From contig CP070763.1 in the NCBI GenBank assembly GCA_020349025.1, positions 2,864,329 to 2,928,328 of the forward strand: 64,000 bases of DNA, in the 5' to 3' direction. The position numbers were made by a program, and so were the translations under genes. Source of the stretch: Candidatus Latescibacterota bacterium (GTDB lineage: Bacteria; Krumholzibacteriota; Krumholzibacteriia; G020349025). The notes beneath the pieces were generated by a model that searched no databases, was not told the origin of the DNA, and was given only the letters and a program-made list of their open reading frames with translations. Of the stretch, positions 18,736 through 29,874 are shown piece after piece. The first letter of the stretch is position 1. Each line of letters opens with the position of its first letter.

Positions 18736-18756
18736 GAGAAGTGGAGGCAACCTGGC

Positions 18757-19455
18757 TTGGGGCCAGTACTTAGGGTCGCCGGCTTACACAAGTCCTTCGG
18801 GCGCGGTGCGGCGCGCCTGGAGGTGTTGCGCGGCGTGGATCTGGAGGTCGATCGGGGCGAGCTCGTCGCGGTGGCGGGGACTTCCGGAAGCGGCAAGAGC
18901 ACGCTGCTGCACATCCTCGGCGGGCTCCTGCACCCGGACGCGGGACGGGCCATTCTCGCAGGCGCCGACGTCTATGCGATTCCGGAGCGCGCCCGCGCGC
19001 GCCTGCGCGCCCTGCGCGTCGGCTTCGTCTTCCAGATGCACCACCTGTTGCCCGAGTTCACGGCGCTCGAGAACATCATGTTGCCCGGGCTGATCGCGGG
19101 GCTGCGTGAATCGGAGGCGCGCCGTCGCGCTTTGGAGCTCCTCGAGTGGATGTCGCTGGCGGATCGCGCCGGGCACCAGCCGGGGGAGCTTTCGGGCGGC
19201 GAGCAGCAGCGCGTGGCGGTATCGCGTGCGCTGGTGAACGCCCCCGACGTGGTCCTCGCCGACGAGCCGTCGGGTAACCTCGACCCGTCGTCGAGCGAGA
19301 CACTGCACGAGTTGCTGCTGCGTCTGTCCCGGGAGCGTCAGCAGGCGTTCGTCGTGGCGACCCACAGTCCCGGCCTGGCAAAACGGGCGCAACGCACGTT
19401 GGTTCTCAAGTCGGGCAGGCTGGAGCCGTTGGCTGCGGTGGAAGAGTGGCTATGA
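18757..19455 (+). CDS. lolD: Lipoprotein-releasing ABC ATPase LolD
   Basis: ATPase of the LolCDE complex, energising lipoprotein release. The 232-residue product carries Walker A GTSGSGKST, Q-loop VFQMHHLLPEFTALEN, signature LSGGEQQRVAVSRAL, Walker B VVLADEPSGNLD and the H-loop ATHS. The FQMHHLLPEFTALENI wording is typical of LolD rather than MacB. Start is TTG at 18757, supported by GGAGG at 18743-18747. It overlaps mcsA by 4 bases (ATGA), placing lipoprotein sorting and the McsAB system on one message. Confidence 0.93.
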   Translation: MGPVLRVAGLHKSFGRGAARLEVLRGVDLEVDRGELVAVAGTSGSGKSTLLHILGGLLHPDAGRAILAGADVYAIPERARARLRALRVGFVFQMHHLLPEFTALENIMLPGLIAGLRESEARRRALELLEWMSLADRAGHQPGELSGGEQQRVAVSRALVNAPDVVLADEPSGNLDPSSSETLHELLLRLSRERQQAFVVATHSPGLAKRAQRTLVLKSGRLEPLAAVEEWL

Positions 19456-20006
19456 GCAAAAAGAGCGCGTGCGAGCTGTGCCACAAGAACCCGGCATCGC
19501 TGCACTTCACCGAGATCGCCGACCGCAAGGTGTCGAAGCTCTTCATCTGCCGGCAGTGCGCCGAGCAGCGCGGACTCCTCGAGGAGCCGGAGGTCGAAGA
19601 GCTCATGTCCTCGATCTCGAAGCAGGAGCCCGACGCGACGCAGGAGGAGCGTCCCCCCTGTCCCCGCTGCGGTCTCGACTTCGAGGTGTTTCGACAGCGC
19701 GGACGTCTCGGGTGTCCCGAGTGCTACGACGCCTTCGGCGAAGAGCTCGTCCCGATCCTGCGCGAGATCCACAAGCAGGTGCAACACACGGGGAAGCATC
19801 CGCGTGGTGGACAGCTCTCCGATGCGCGCTGGCAGCGCCTCTCCGGCCTGCGGCAGGCGCTCGACCTGGCCGTGCGCACGGAGGACTACGAGCGCGCGGC
19901 GAAGCTTCGCGACGACATCCGTCAGCTCGAAGAGACCCCCGACGACGAGACGCAGCGCCGGCCGAGCGAGGACGGCGCGCCCGAGCCCGGGGAGGGTCCC
20001 GCATGA
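19452..20006 (+). CDS. mcsA: McsA, zinc-binding activator of McsB
   Basis: McsA activates the protein-arginine kinase McsB in Gram-positive bacteria. The 184-residue product has the paired zinc-finger cysteines (CELCHK near residue 7, CRQC near 35, CPRC near 71, CPEC near 89) and a C-terminal UVR motif (LRQALDLAVRTEDYERAAKL, about residues 135-165), the domain order of McsA. The ATG at 19452 overlaps the lolD stop and its own stop overlaps the mcsB start. The last 25 residues are acidic and low complexity. Confidence 0.92.
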   Translation: MSKKSACELCHKNPASLHFTEIADRKVSKLFICRQCAEQRGLLEEPEVEELMSSISKQEPDATQEERPPCPRCGLDFEVFRQRGRLGCPECYDAFGEELVPILREIHKQVQHTGKHPRGGQLSDARWQRLSGLRQALDLAVRTEDYERAAKLRDDIRQLEETPDDETQRRPSEDGAPEPGEGPA

Positions 20007-21061
20007 AGGCCGTCCGCGATCTTCTGCAGCGGCCCAGCATCTGGCTGCGGCTCGACGGACCGGAGAGCGACGTCGTGCTTTCGTCGCGCATCCGCTTCGC
20101 GCGCAACCTCGCCGGACGACCGTTCCCCGAGAGTGCCAAGCCGGACGTGCGTGCCGAGCTTCTGCGCGAGATTCTCGAGGTCACGCGCGGCGTCGAAGCC
20201 TTCCAGGATGAGCTGCGCTTGCGCCTCGAGTCCCTCGAGCCCTTGGAGCGCCGACTTCTGGGGGAGCGACAGCTCGTGAGCCAGGAGCTCGTCGACTCTC
20301 CCGCTCATCGTGGTGTCGTCGTGGCGGCCGATGAGAGCGTTTCCTTCATGGTCAACGAGGAAGACCACGTGCGTATCCAGTCCTTCTGCAGCGGCCTCGA
20401 TCTACAACGCACCTACGCGGCGGGCGAGGCGGTCGAAAGTGCGCTGGACAAGCGCTTGGATTTCGCCTTCAGCGACACGCTCGGGTACCTCACGGCCTGC
20501 CCGACGAACACCGGCACCGGGATGCGCGCTTCTCTGCTGCTGCACTTGCCAGGACTGGTGTTGTCGGACAGGATCGAGAAGCAGCTGAAGCAGCTAGAGC
20601 GACGTACGGTCAACGTGCGCGGCTTCCATGGGGAAGGCAGCGCGGCAATGGGGAACTTCTTCCAGGTTTCGAACGCCGTGACGTTGGGCCCGAACGAGGA
20701 GGAGATTCTGTCGCAGCTGCAAGAGGTCGTGCACGATCTGATTGCGCACGAGCGCACGACCCGTGACGAGCTGTTGTCCAGGGCACGGACCTTGCTCGAA
20801 GACCGGATCTGGCGTTCTTTCGGGGTCCTGAGCCATGCCCGAACGCTGAACGCTCAGGAGACGCTCCATCACGCCTCGGTGCTCCGTCTCGGCTGCAACC
20901 TGCGCATCCTGGATCTCCCCGCCGATCTGGCGCACGAGATCCTGGCTCTCGGTCAGGACGCCCACACCGAGGCGTTGGCCGACCGTGACGACGGTGAGCT
21001 GCAACGTGGTGTGTGGAGAGCCGATGCGATCCGGAAGAAATTGCGGGGCTCGCAAAACTGA
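20003..21061 (+). CDS. mcsB: Protein-arginine kinase McsB
   Basis: McsB phosphorylates arginines on misfolded proteins, marking them for ClpC. The 352-residue product belongs to the phosphagen kinase fold but lacks the N-domain of creatine kinases: SSRIRFARNLAGRPFP near residues 27-42, NEEDHVRIQ, CPTNTGTGMRAS and VRGFHGEGSAA are the nucleotide- and guanidino-site motifs. The C-terminal ADAIRKKLRG tail resembles the pArg-sensing end of McsB. Overlap with mcsA (ATGA) and placement just before clpC reproduce the Firmicute ctsR-mcsA-mcsB-clpC order without ctsR. Confidence 0.94.
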   Translation: MKAVRDLLQRPSIWLRLDGPESDVVLSSRIRFARNLAGRPFPESAKPDVRAELLREILEVTRGVEAFQDELRLRLESLEPLERRLLGERQLVSQELVDSPAHRGVVVAADESVSFMVNEEDHVRIQSFCSGLDLQRTYAAGEAVESALDKRLDFAFSDTLGYLTACPTNTGTGMRASLLLHLPGLVLSDRIEKQLKQLERRTVNVRGFHGEGSAAMGNFFQVSNAVTLGPNEEEILSQLQEVVHDLIAHERTTRDELLSRARTLLEDRIWRSFGVLSHARTLNAQETLHHASVLRLGCNLRILDLPADLAHEILALGQDAHTEALADRDDGELQRGVWRADAIRKKLRGSQN

Positions 21062-21070
21062 TGTTATAGT
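21041..21070 (+). promoter_or_regulatory. Promoter of clpC with an overlapping palindrome
   Basis: TTGCGG at 21041-21046 and TATAGT at 21065-21070 are separated by 18 bases, a reasonable sigma-70-like pair just before clpC. The -35 box lies inside a perfect inverted repeat, TTGCG-GGGCT-CGCAA at 21041-21055, which could be a repressor site. It does not match CIRCE or the CtsR heptad repeat. Confidence 0.4.
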
Positions 21071-21094
21071 CGCCCCGGTTTCTGGAGGCCGACG

Positions 21095-23530
<2,436 letters not shown>

Positions 23531-23555
23531 GGGAGCCGGCCCGCGCGCGAAAAGG

Positions 23556-23597
23556 AAAACGGCCCGCTGCCCCTGACGGGGCTGGGCCGTTTTTTTA
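23556..23597 (+). terminator. Intrinsic terminator after clpC
   Basis: AAAACGGCCC at 23556-23565 pairs with GGGCCGTTTT from 23584, with an inner TGCCCC/CGGGGC stem and a TGA loop, and the 3' arm runs into seven T residues. This is a strong rho-independent terminator ending the lolD-clpC group. Confidence 0.93.
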
Positions 23598-23672
23598 GGG
23601 CTGTCCAACAGAGGGCATCCATCGCTACCTTAGGTGTTGAAGGGGGTGGGGAGTGGCTTCCGACGCTTCGAG

Positions 23673-26006
23673 GTGAAAAGACCCAAGTTGTTGATTGTGA
23701 ATGAGATCCGGTCCGTTCCGCGGCACGTTTGCGTGCTCGCGCTGCTGATCTCCGGGGCGCTGCCGGGCGTCGTGGGGGCGCAGGTCGCCCCCTCCGCGGC
23801 CTCGATGCGCGTGGTGCGGATCGAGGTGGAGGGCAACCAGAAGGTGCCGACGGCCAGCGTGCTGCAGTGGTTCGCCGTGCGCCCGGGCGATCCCTTCGAC
23901 CCCCGACGTGTGGCGCGGGCCACGAAAGCGCTCACCGAGAAAGGGCGGTTCGCCGATGTTCGTGTGGAGGGGGAGCCGGTCTCGGACGGCGTCGTTCTCT
24001 ACGTCATCGTCGAGGAGTATCCGCGTCTCTCCGAGGTTCGCATCGAAGGGGCAAACAGGATCAAGGAGTCGGACCTGCGCGCCGAGATGGCCCTGGGGCC
24101 GCGCACCTTCCTCACTCCCTGGCAGCTGCGGGACGACGTGGAGAAGGTAACGAAGCTCTACCGCGACAAGGGCTTCTACAGCGCCTCGGTGCGCGACACC
24201 CTGCTGACGACGGATACGGGCGACTTCGCGCTGCTGTTGCGCGTCGACGAGGGGCAGAAGGCTTCGATCCAGAGCATCGCCTTCGTGGGCAACAACAGCC
24301 TCACCGACAAGCGCTTGCGCAAGCAGATGGAAACAAGCGAAGACGGCTTCTGGGGCGGCGGGGATCTCAAGGCGGACGTTCTGCAGCAGGACTTCGAAAA
24401 GATCGTTCAATTCTACCATTCGCATGGCTACCTCGACGCTCGCGTGGCGAAGCACGACATCGCGCTCGGCGACAACGGCCGCGACCTGACGTTGACGATT
24501 CACGTCGACGAGGGTCCGCAGTACGTCGTCGGCACGGTGGACTGGATGGGGAACACGGTCTTCCCCGACCCGGCGGTTGGCCGCGTCGTGCAGCTGATCG
24601 AGGGGCAGCCGTTCAACCAGGCGGCATTCGAGGCGACGACCCAGGCCCTGTACGAACTCTACCAGGACAAGGGCTACTTCTATTTCACCGCAACCCCGCG
24701 GCGCGACGTGCGCGGGCAGGTCGTCAACGTCACGTACATCCTGCAGGAGGGGCAGCAGGCGCGCCTCAACCACGTGCGCATCGTCGGCAACACCAAGACG
24801 CACGACAAGGTGGTCTTGCGTGAGTTTGCGCTGCTGCCGGGGGATACATTCGATCGCTCGCGCCTGACACGCTCGCTGCGTGACGTCTTCCAGCTCGGTT
24901 TCTTCGAAGACGTCAACATCCCGCCCGAGGGAATCCGTCCGCGCGACGATGGCAGCGTCGACGTCGACCTGCGCGTGGTCGAGAGACAAACCGGGCAGCT
25001 GGGCGCGGGCGCGGGCTACAGCGCGGTCAATGCGCTCACCGGTTTCTTCGAGATGGCGGAGACGAATCTGTTCGGCACCGGGAAACGCCTCTCGTTCCGC
25101 TGGGAGTTCAGCAGGAATCGCAACGACATCAACTTCAGCTACACGCAGCCGTGGGTCTTCGATACGCCGACGACACTGACGCTCGATCTTTTCAATTTCT
25201 CGGGGCGCTCGAACATCAACGCCTTCTACCGCTCACGCCGTCTCGGCGCGGGCGTGCGCGTGGGGCGCCGGCTGGACATTCTCGACTTCACCACCGCCGC
25301 CGTGCGTTTCCGCGCCGAGCGCGTCACCTTCACCGACTTCTCGTCGATCATTCCCGACTCGACACGCAACAGCCTTTCCAGCGGCCAGCGACGCATCAGT
25401 GCCGGCTTCACGCTGCGGCGCAATTCGACCGACAACCCCTTCTTCCCGAGCAGTGGCACCGATGCTTCGCTGAGTATGGATCTCTTCGGCACCTTCCTCG
25501 GTGGCGATCAGAGCTACCTCGATTCCGCACTGGAGCTCTCCTGGTTCCAACGTGTCGGCCTGTCCAAGCTGACACTCGCCTTACGCACGCGCTTCGGGTT
25601 GCTGCGCGGACTCGAGAACCGCATCGTTCCGAACGACGAGCTCTTCCGCCTTGGTGGCGTGTTCTTCAACGGCGTCCGCGGTTACGACGAGTTCGAGATC
25701 GTCCCGGAAGGCAATGCCGCCTTCGACGGCGGTCAGGCGATGTCGATCTTCGTGGCGGAGCTTCGCTACCCGTTCACGCCGCGAGTGCACGGGGCGGTCT
25801 TCCTCGACGCCGGCAACACCTGGAACTCGTTTGGAGAGGCTGATTTCTCCAATTTGCGCAAGGGCGCAGGCCTCGGTCTCCGTATCGAGGTGCCGATGCT
25901 CGGTCTGATCGGCCTCGACTATGCCTACGGCTTCGACCGTGTCGACGCGTTGGGACGCAACGCGGCAAGCTGGAATTTCCATTTCCGATTCGGCAATCTG
26001 TTCTGA
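23673..26006 (+). CDS. bamA: Outer membrane protein assembly factor BamA
   Basis: BamA is the Omp85 barrel that inserts other barrels into the outer membrane. From GTG 23673 the product has 777 residues: a signal sequence ending near VVGAQ, five POTRA domains (about 45-420, beginning VVRIEVEGNQKV and including IQSIAFVGNNSLTD and VRIVGNTKTHDKV), and a 16-strand barrel with the Omp85 motif VRGYDEF and a C-terminal Phe. The start is uncertain: GTG 23634, TTG 23637 and GTG 23697 are in the same frame, and 23697 also gives a clean signal peptide. It opens the lipid A operon after a terminator. Confidence 0.93.
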   Translation: MKRPKLLIVNEIRSVPRHVCVLALLISGALPGVVGAQVAPSAASMRVVRIEVEGNQKVPTASVLQWFAVRPGDPFDPRRVARATKALTEKGRFADVRVEGEPVSDGVVLYVIVEEYPRLSEVRIEGANRIKESDLRAEMALGPRTFLTPWQLRDDVEKVTKLYRDKGFYSASVRDTLLTTDTGDFALLLRVDEGQKASIQSIAFVGNNSLTDKRLRKQMETSEDGFWGGGDLKADVLQQDFEKIVQFYHSHGYLDARVAKHDIALGDNGRDLTLTIHVDEGPQYVVGTVDWMGNTVFPDPAVGRVVQLIEGQPFNQAAFEATTQALYELYQDKGYFYFTATPRRDVRGQVVNVTYILQEGQQARLNHVRIVGNTKTHDKVVLREFALLPGDTFDRSRLTRSLRDVFQLGFFEDVNIPPEGIRPRDDGSVDVDLRVVERQTGQLGAGAGYSAVNALTGFFEMAETNLFGTGKRLSFRWEFSRNRNDINFSYTQPWVFDTPTTLTLDLFNFSGRSNINAFYRSRRLGAGVRVGRRLDILDFTTAAVRFRAERVTFTDFSSIIPDSTRNSLSSGQRRISAGFTLRRNSTDNPFFPSSGTDASLSMDLFGTFLGGDQSYLDSALELSWFQRVGLSKLTLALRTRFGLLRGLENRIVPNDELFRLGGVFFNGVRGYDEFEIVPEGNAAFDGGQAMSIFVAELRYPFTPRVHGAVFLDAGNTWNSFGEADFSNLRKGAGLGLRIEVPMLGLIGLDYAYGFDRVDALGRNAASWNFHFRFGNLF

Positions 26007-26097
26007 CCCTGGAAAGCAGTTGAAGAGAGCCTACAGGTCTGGAAAGAGGTCAGAGCGAGACGCCCCACATCGACCTTTGGATGGAGAGTACGGGCTT

Positions 26098-26640
26098 ATG
26101 AAGCAAATCTTGCCAACCCGCCTGTTTTCTGCGACCATGCTGAGCTTGGTCGCTGCGGCCATGGCCCGGCCGCTCGCGGCTCAGGAGATCAAGCTGGGAT
26201 TCGTCGACTACGAAAAGGCGCTTCGTGCGTACGTCGGTTACGCGGACATCGAAGCGCAGTTCGAAAGGCAACGGGAAACGTGGAATCAAGAGCTGGATCG
26301 ACGTTCCCGCGAGCTCAAGGCCATGGAGGAAGACTTCAGGGCCCAGCAGCTCATGCTGAGCGACGAGAAGAAGCGCGACAAGCTCGTCGAAATGGAAACA
26401 CGTCAAGGCGAGCTCGAGCGCTACTACCAGCAGATCTTCGGGCCGGGCGGTGAGGCCGCGCGCAAACAAACGGAGCTGCTCCAACCCATCCTCGACAAGA
26501 TCCTCGCGATCGTTCAGGAGATGGGCGAGCGGGAGAATTTCACGGTGATCTTCGACAGCTCCAGCACGGGAGTCATCTACGCCGAACCGGGCGTCGATCT
26601 CACGCAGAAGATCATCGACCTCCTGAACGCCTCCGAGTAG
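26098..26640 (+). CDS. skp: Skp/OmpH-like periplasmic chaperone
   Basis: Skp holds unfolded outer membrane proteins in the periplasm on the way to BamA. The 180-residue product has a signal peptide (residues 1-28, ending PLAAQ), then a short beta strand LGFVDYEKAL, a long charged helix hairpin with heptad character (residues about 45-120), and a C-terminal strand region (FTVIFDSSSTGVIYA), the OmpH family layout. ATG 26098 has GGAGAG at a 9-base distance. The bamA-skp-lpxD order is conserved in many diderms. Confidence 0.88.
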   Translation: MKQILPTRLFSATMLSLVAAAMARPLAAQEIKLGFVDYEKALRAYVGYADIEAQFERQRETWNQELDRRSRELKAMEEDFRAQQLMLSDEKKRDKLVEMETRQGELERYYQQIFGPGGEAARKQTELLQPILDKILAIVQEMGERENFTVIFDSSSTGVIYAEPGVDLTQKIIDLLNASE

Positions 26641-26691
26641 GTGTTCGGGGGGTGGAGTGCGGGCCACCCGCCGATCCCGAGGAATCAATCC

Positions 26692-27774
26692 ATGAGCGTC
26701 AACAAGACGGTTGCGCTGGCGCGCAAGCTGCGCCGTGAGCCCCTGTGCCTGCGTTTGTCGGAAATCGCCGCCATGGTCCAGGGAGAGCTCGTCGGCGCCG
26801 ACGATCCATGGATCACCGGCCTCGCCGGCATCCACGACGCGAACGAGGGGGATCTCACCTTCCTCGGCAACCGGCGCTACCGCGCGGGGCTCGCGAAGAG
26901 CCGTGCCAGTGCCGTGTTGGTCGATCGCCAGGAACCCACGCGGCTTCCCGCAGTCCGGGTAAACGACCCGGCGATGGCTTTCGCGCTCGTTCTGCAACAC
27001 GTCGGCGCAGCGACACGCGTCGAGTACCCGGCTGGAGTGCACCCGACCGCGGTCATCGGGGACGGCGTTCAGATTGGGAGCGAGGTGTCGATCGGTGCCC
27101 ACGTCGTGCTCGACAACGATGTCGAGATCGGCGACCGCACGACGATTCTGCCGGGCACAGTGATCCTGCGCGAAACGCACATTGGCAACGACTGTTTAAT
27201 CTATCCCAACGTCACCATTCGCGAGGAGACGATCATCGGGGACCGCGTCATTGTGCAATGCGGCGCCGTGATCGGGAGCGACGGCTTCGGCTTCGTCTCC
27301 GATGGCAGTCGATTGCACAAGGTCCACCATATCGGCCGGGTCGTGCTCGAAGACGACGTCGAGGTGGGGGCGAATGCATGTATCGATCGCGCGACCACGG
27401 GCGAGACGCGCGTCGGGCGCGGCACCAAGATCGACAACCTCGTCCAGCTGGCGCACAACGTCAAGGTGGGCGAGAACAGCATCCTCTGTGCTCAGGTCGG
27501 TGTCTCCGGCAGCACCGAGATCGGCAATCGCGTCAAACTGGCGGGGCAGGTTGGTCTCGTGGGGCACATTCGGATCGGTGACGACGCCGTCGTCGGCGCC
27601 CAGGCTGGTGTCGTCAAGTCCATCCCGCCGCGCACGATGAGCTCTGGGTACCCGGCTCGGCCGCACGCGCGGGAGTTGCGCCAGCAGGCGGCTCTCGTGC
27701 GCTTGCCCGAGCTGCTGGAGACCGTGCGCGATCTGCGTCGTCGGCTCGAACGTCTCGAAGGCGGGGATTCGTGA
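26692..27774 (+). CDS. lpxD: UDP-3-O-acyl-glucosamine N-acyltransferase LpxD
   Basis: LpxD adds the N-linked hydroxyacyl chain in the third step of lipid A synthesis. The 360-residue product has an N-terminal UDP-binding domain (LSEIAAMVQGELVG to about residue 110), a left-handed beta-helix of hexapeptide repeats (VHPTAVIGDGVQIG onward), the catalytic-region motif GSDGFGFVSDG and HHIGRVVLEDDVEVGANACI, and a C-terminal helix. ATG 26692 has GAGGAA about 8 bases upstream. Its stop overlaps the lpxC-fabZ start. Confidence 0.95.
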   Translation: MSVNKTVALARKLRREPLCLRLSEIAAMVQGELVGADDPWITGLAGIHDANEGDLTFLGNRRYRAGLAKSRASAVLVDRQEPTRLPAVRVNDPAMAFALVLQHVGAATRVEYPAGVHPTAVIGDGVQIGSEVSIGAHVVLDNDVEIGDRTTILPGTVILRETHIGNDCLIYPNVTIREETIIGDRVIVQCGAVIGSDGFGFVSDGSRLHKVHHIGRVVLEDDVEVGANACIDRATTGETRVGRGTKIDNLVQLAHNVKVGENSILCAQVGVSGSTEIGNRVKLAGQVGLVGHIRIGDDAVVGAQAGVVKSIPPRTMSSGYPARPHARELRQQAALVRLPELLETVRDLRRRLERLEGGDS

Positions 27775-29084
27775 TCGGGCAGCAGACGACGATCGCACGA
27801 GCGTGCAGCTTCGAAGGTGTCGGGCTGCACACGGGTGCAAAGACCTGGATGCGTTTCCTGCCGGCGCCGGAGAACAGCGGCGTCGTCTTCCGTCGCGTCG
27901 ACGTGGATCCACCCGTCGACATCCCGGCCCGCGTCGAGTTCACTCCCGAGATCAGCGACGTCCCGCGCAACACCACGCTGGAGAAGGAGGGCGTGCGCAT
28001 CCACACGGTCGAGCACGTGCTCGCCGCGGTCGCGGGGCTGGGAATCGACAATCTGGTGATCGAGATCGACAAAGACGAGCCCGGGGAGCCGAGCGACGGC
28101 AGCTGCGTCCCCTTCGTCGAGGTCTTGCGCGATGCCGGAGTCGTGCGCCAGCATGCACCGCGCGCGGTCTTCGAGGTGCGCGACCCGGTGACGCTGCGTG
28201 ACGGCCCGGTGGAGCTGACCGCGGTTCCGTACGACGGTTTCCGCATCAGTTTCACCATCCACTACGACAATCGTGTGATTGCGACACAATACGCCAGCCT
28301 CGACATCGACAGCGAGACCTTCGTGCGCGAGATCGCGCCCGCCCGCACCTTCGCGCTCAAGAGCGACGTGGTGGAGCTGCGCGAGCGCGGGTTCATCCGC
28401 GGCGGCACACTCGACAATGCCGTGGTCGTGGATGAAGAACACATCATGAACGACGTGCCGCTGCGCTTTCCGGACGAGTTCGTGCGTCACAAGATCCTCG
28501 ACCTGGTGGGCGATCTTTCCCTGCTCGGACGACCCGTGCGCGGGCACATCATCGCGGTGCGCTCCGGACACCAGACGAACGCGCAGTTCGTGCGCCGTCT
28601 GCTGGCCTCCTTCAACGCGCGGCCGCGGCCAAGCGTCGAGCGCAAGGGCGTGTTCGAGATTCAGGACATCCTCGACATCATGCCGCACCGCTACCCGATT
28701 CTCCTGGTCGACCGCATCCTCGAGCTCGAGGATCGCAAGCGCGTCGTCGGCATCAAGAACGTCAGCTTCAACGAACCATTCTTCCAGGGTCACTTTCCGG
28801 GCCACCCGGTCATGCCTGCAGTCCTGATCATCGAGGCGATGGCGCAGTGCGGAGGCGTGCTGCTGCTGAACTCCGTCGACGATCCCGAGCACAAGTTGAT
28901 GTACTTCAGCGCCATCGACAAAGCACGCTTCCGCAAACCGGTGCGGCCGGGGGATCAGTTGCGTCTCGAGCTGCAGTTGCTGCGCTTCGGGGGCTCCTTC
29001 TGCAAGATGGAAGGAAGAGCGCTGGTGGATGGCGAGGTGGTCGCCGAGGCGATCCTGTTGTCTTCGCTCGTCGAGAGGTCGTGA
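27771..29084 (+). CDS. lpxC-fabZ: Bifunctional LpxC deacetylase / FabZ dehydratase
   Basis: A fusion of the committed lipid A enzyme LpxC, a zinc deacetylase of UDP-3-O-acyl-GlcNAc, with FabZ, the (3R)-hydroxyacyl-ACP dehydratase of fatty acid synthesis. The 437-residue product has LpxC over residues 1 to about 288, with zinc ligand His78 in HTVEH and the HKILD site near residue 238, and FabZ from about 293, with active-site His341 in GHFPGHPVMP and Glu355 in IEAMAQ. The domains compete for the same hydroxyacyl pool. The fusion is known in Bacteroidota and relatives. Start GTG overlaps lpxD by 4 bases. Confidence 0.95.
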   Translation: MIGQQTTIARACSFEGVGLHTGAKTWMRFLPAPENSGVVFRRVDVDPPVDIPARVEFTPEISDVPRNTTLEKEGVRIHTVEHVLAAVAGLGIDNLVIEIDKDEPGEPSDGSCVPFVEVLRDAGVVRQHAPRAVFEVRDPVTLRDGPVELTAVPYDGFRISFTIHYDNRVIATQYASLDIDSETFVREIAPARTFALKSDVVELRERGFIRGGTLDNAVVVDEEHIMNDVPLRFPDEFVRHKILDLVGDLSLLGRPVRGHIIAVRSGHQTNAQFVRRLLASFNARPRPSVERKGVFEIQDILDIMPHRYPILLVDRILELEDRKRVVGIKNVSFNEPFFQGHFPGHPVMPAVLIIEAMAQCGGVLLLNSVDDPEHKLMYFSAIDKARFRKPVRPGDQLRLELQLLRFGGSFCKMEGRALVDGEVVAEAILLSSLVERS

Positions 29085-29857
29085 TGTTGGACATCCATCC
29101 GACGGCGGTCGTGCACTCGCGCGCGGAGATCGACGACAACGTCATCATCGGCCCCTACTCGGTGATCGGCCCCGACGTGAGCATCGGGGCCGGAACCTGG
29201 ATCGGCTCCCATGTCGTTCTCGAGGGGCGCACGCGGATCGGCCTTGGCAACCGCATCTTCCACGGCGCCGCCCTGGGCGGGGAGCCGCAGGATCTCAAGT
29301 ACCGCGGCGAGAGCACCTACCTGCGCATCGGCAACTTCAACACCATCCGCGAGTACGCCACCATCAACATGGCCTGTATCGAGGACGAAGCCACGACGAT
29401 CGAAGACCACGCGTTGATCATGGCGTACGCGCACGTGGCCCACAACTGCCGCATCGCCTCTCGCGTCATCCTGGCGAACTCCGTCAACCTCGCTGGCCAC
29501 GTCGAGGTTTTCGAGGGTGCGATCATCGGCGGCGTCACGCCGGTACACCAGTTCGTTCGAGTCGGTCGCTACTCCATCGTCGGGGGAGGATGTCGCGTCC
29601 CGAAGGACGTGCCGCCGTTCGTCCGCGCCGCGGGGCACCCTTTGCGCGTGGTGGGGCTCAATTCGGTGGGCTTGGAGCGCAATGGCTTCGACGAGGATCG
29701 GCGGACGACCCTGAAGCGCGCCTATCGCGTGCTCTTCCGCTCCGGCCTCAACACCCGCCAAGCCGTCGCGCGCTTGCGAGAGGAATTCGGGGCGGACGAC
29801 GACGTTTGCGACCTCGCCGACTTCGTCGAGAAGTCGGAGCGCGGCATCACGCTCTGA
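29084..29857 (+). CDS. lpxA: UDP-GlcNAc O-acyltransferase LpxA
   Basis: LpxA transfers a hydroxyacyl chain from ACP to UDP-GlcNAc (or the 3-amino analogue) as the first lipid A step. The 257-residue product is a left-handed beta-helix: IHPTAVVHSRAEIDDNVIIG, then LGGEPQDLKYRGE and the catalytic His117 in AYAHVAHNC, with a C-terminal helical domain starting GLNSVGLERNGF. The ATG shares one base with the lpxC-fabZ stop. The following Gfo/Idh gene raises the question of a 3-amino substrate. Confidence 0.95.
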   Translation: MLDIHPTAVVHSRAEIDDNVIIGPYSVIGPDVSIGAGTWIGSHVVLEGRTRIGLGNRIFHGAALGGEPQDLKYRGESTYLRIGNFNTIREYATINMACIEDEATTIEDHALIMAYAHVAHNCRIASRVILANSVNLAGHVEVFEGAIIGGVTPVHQFVRVGRYSIVGGGCRVPKDVPPFVRAAGHPLRVVGLNSVGLERNGFDEDRRTTLKRAYRVLFRSGLNTRQAVARLREEFGADDDVCDLADFVEKSERGITL

Positions 29858-29874
29858 GCGCTTCCGGAGGCGTC

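Noticed and set aside
21041..21055. CIRCE or CtsR operator before clpC
   Set aside because: The palindrome TTGCG-N5-CGCAA does not match either consensus.
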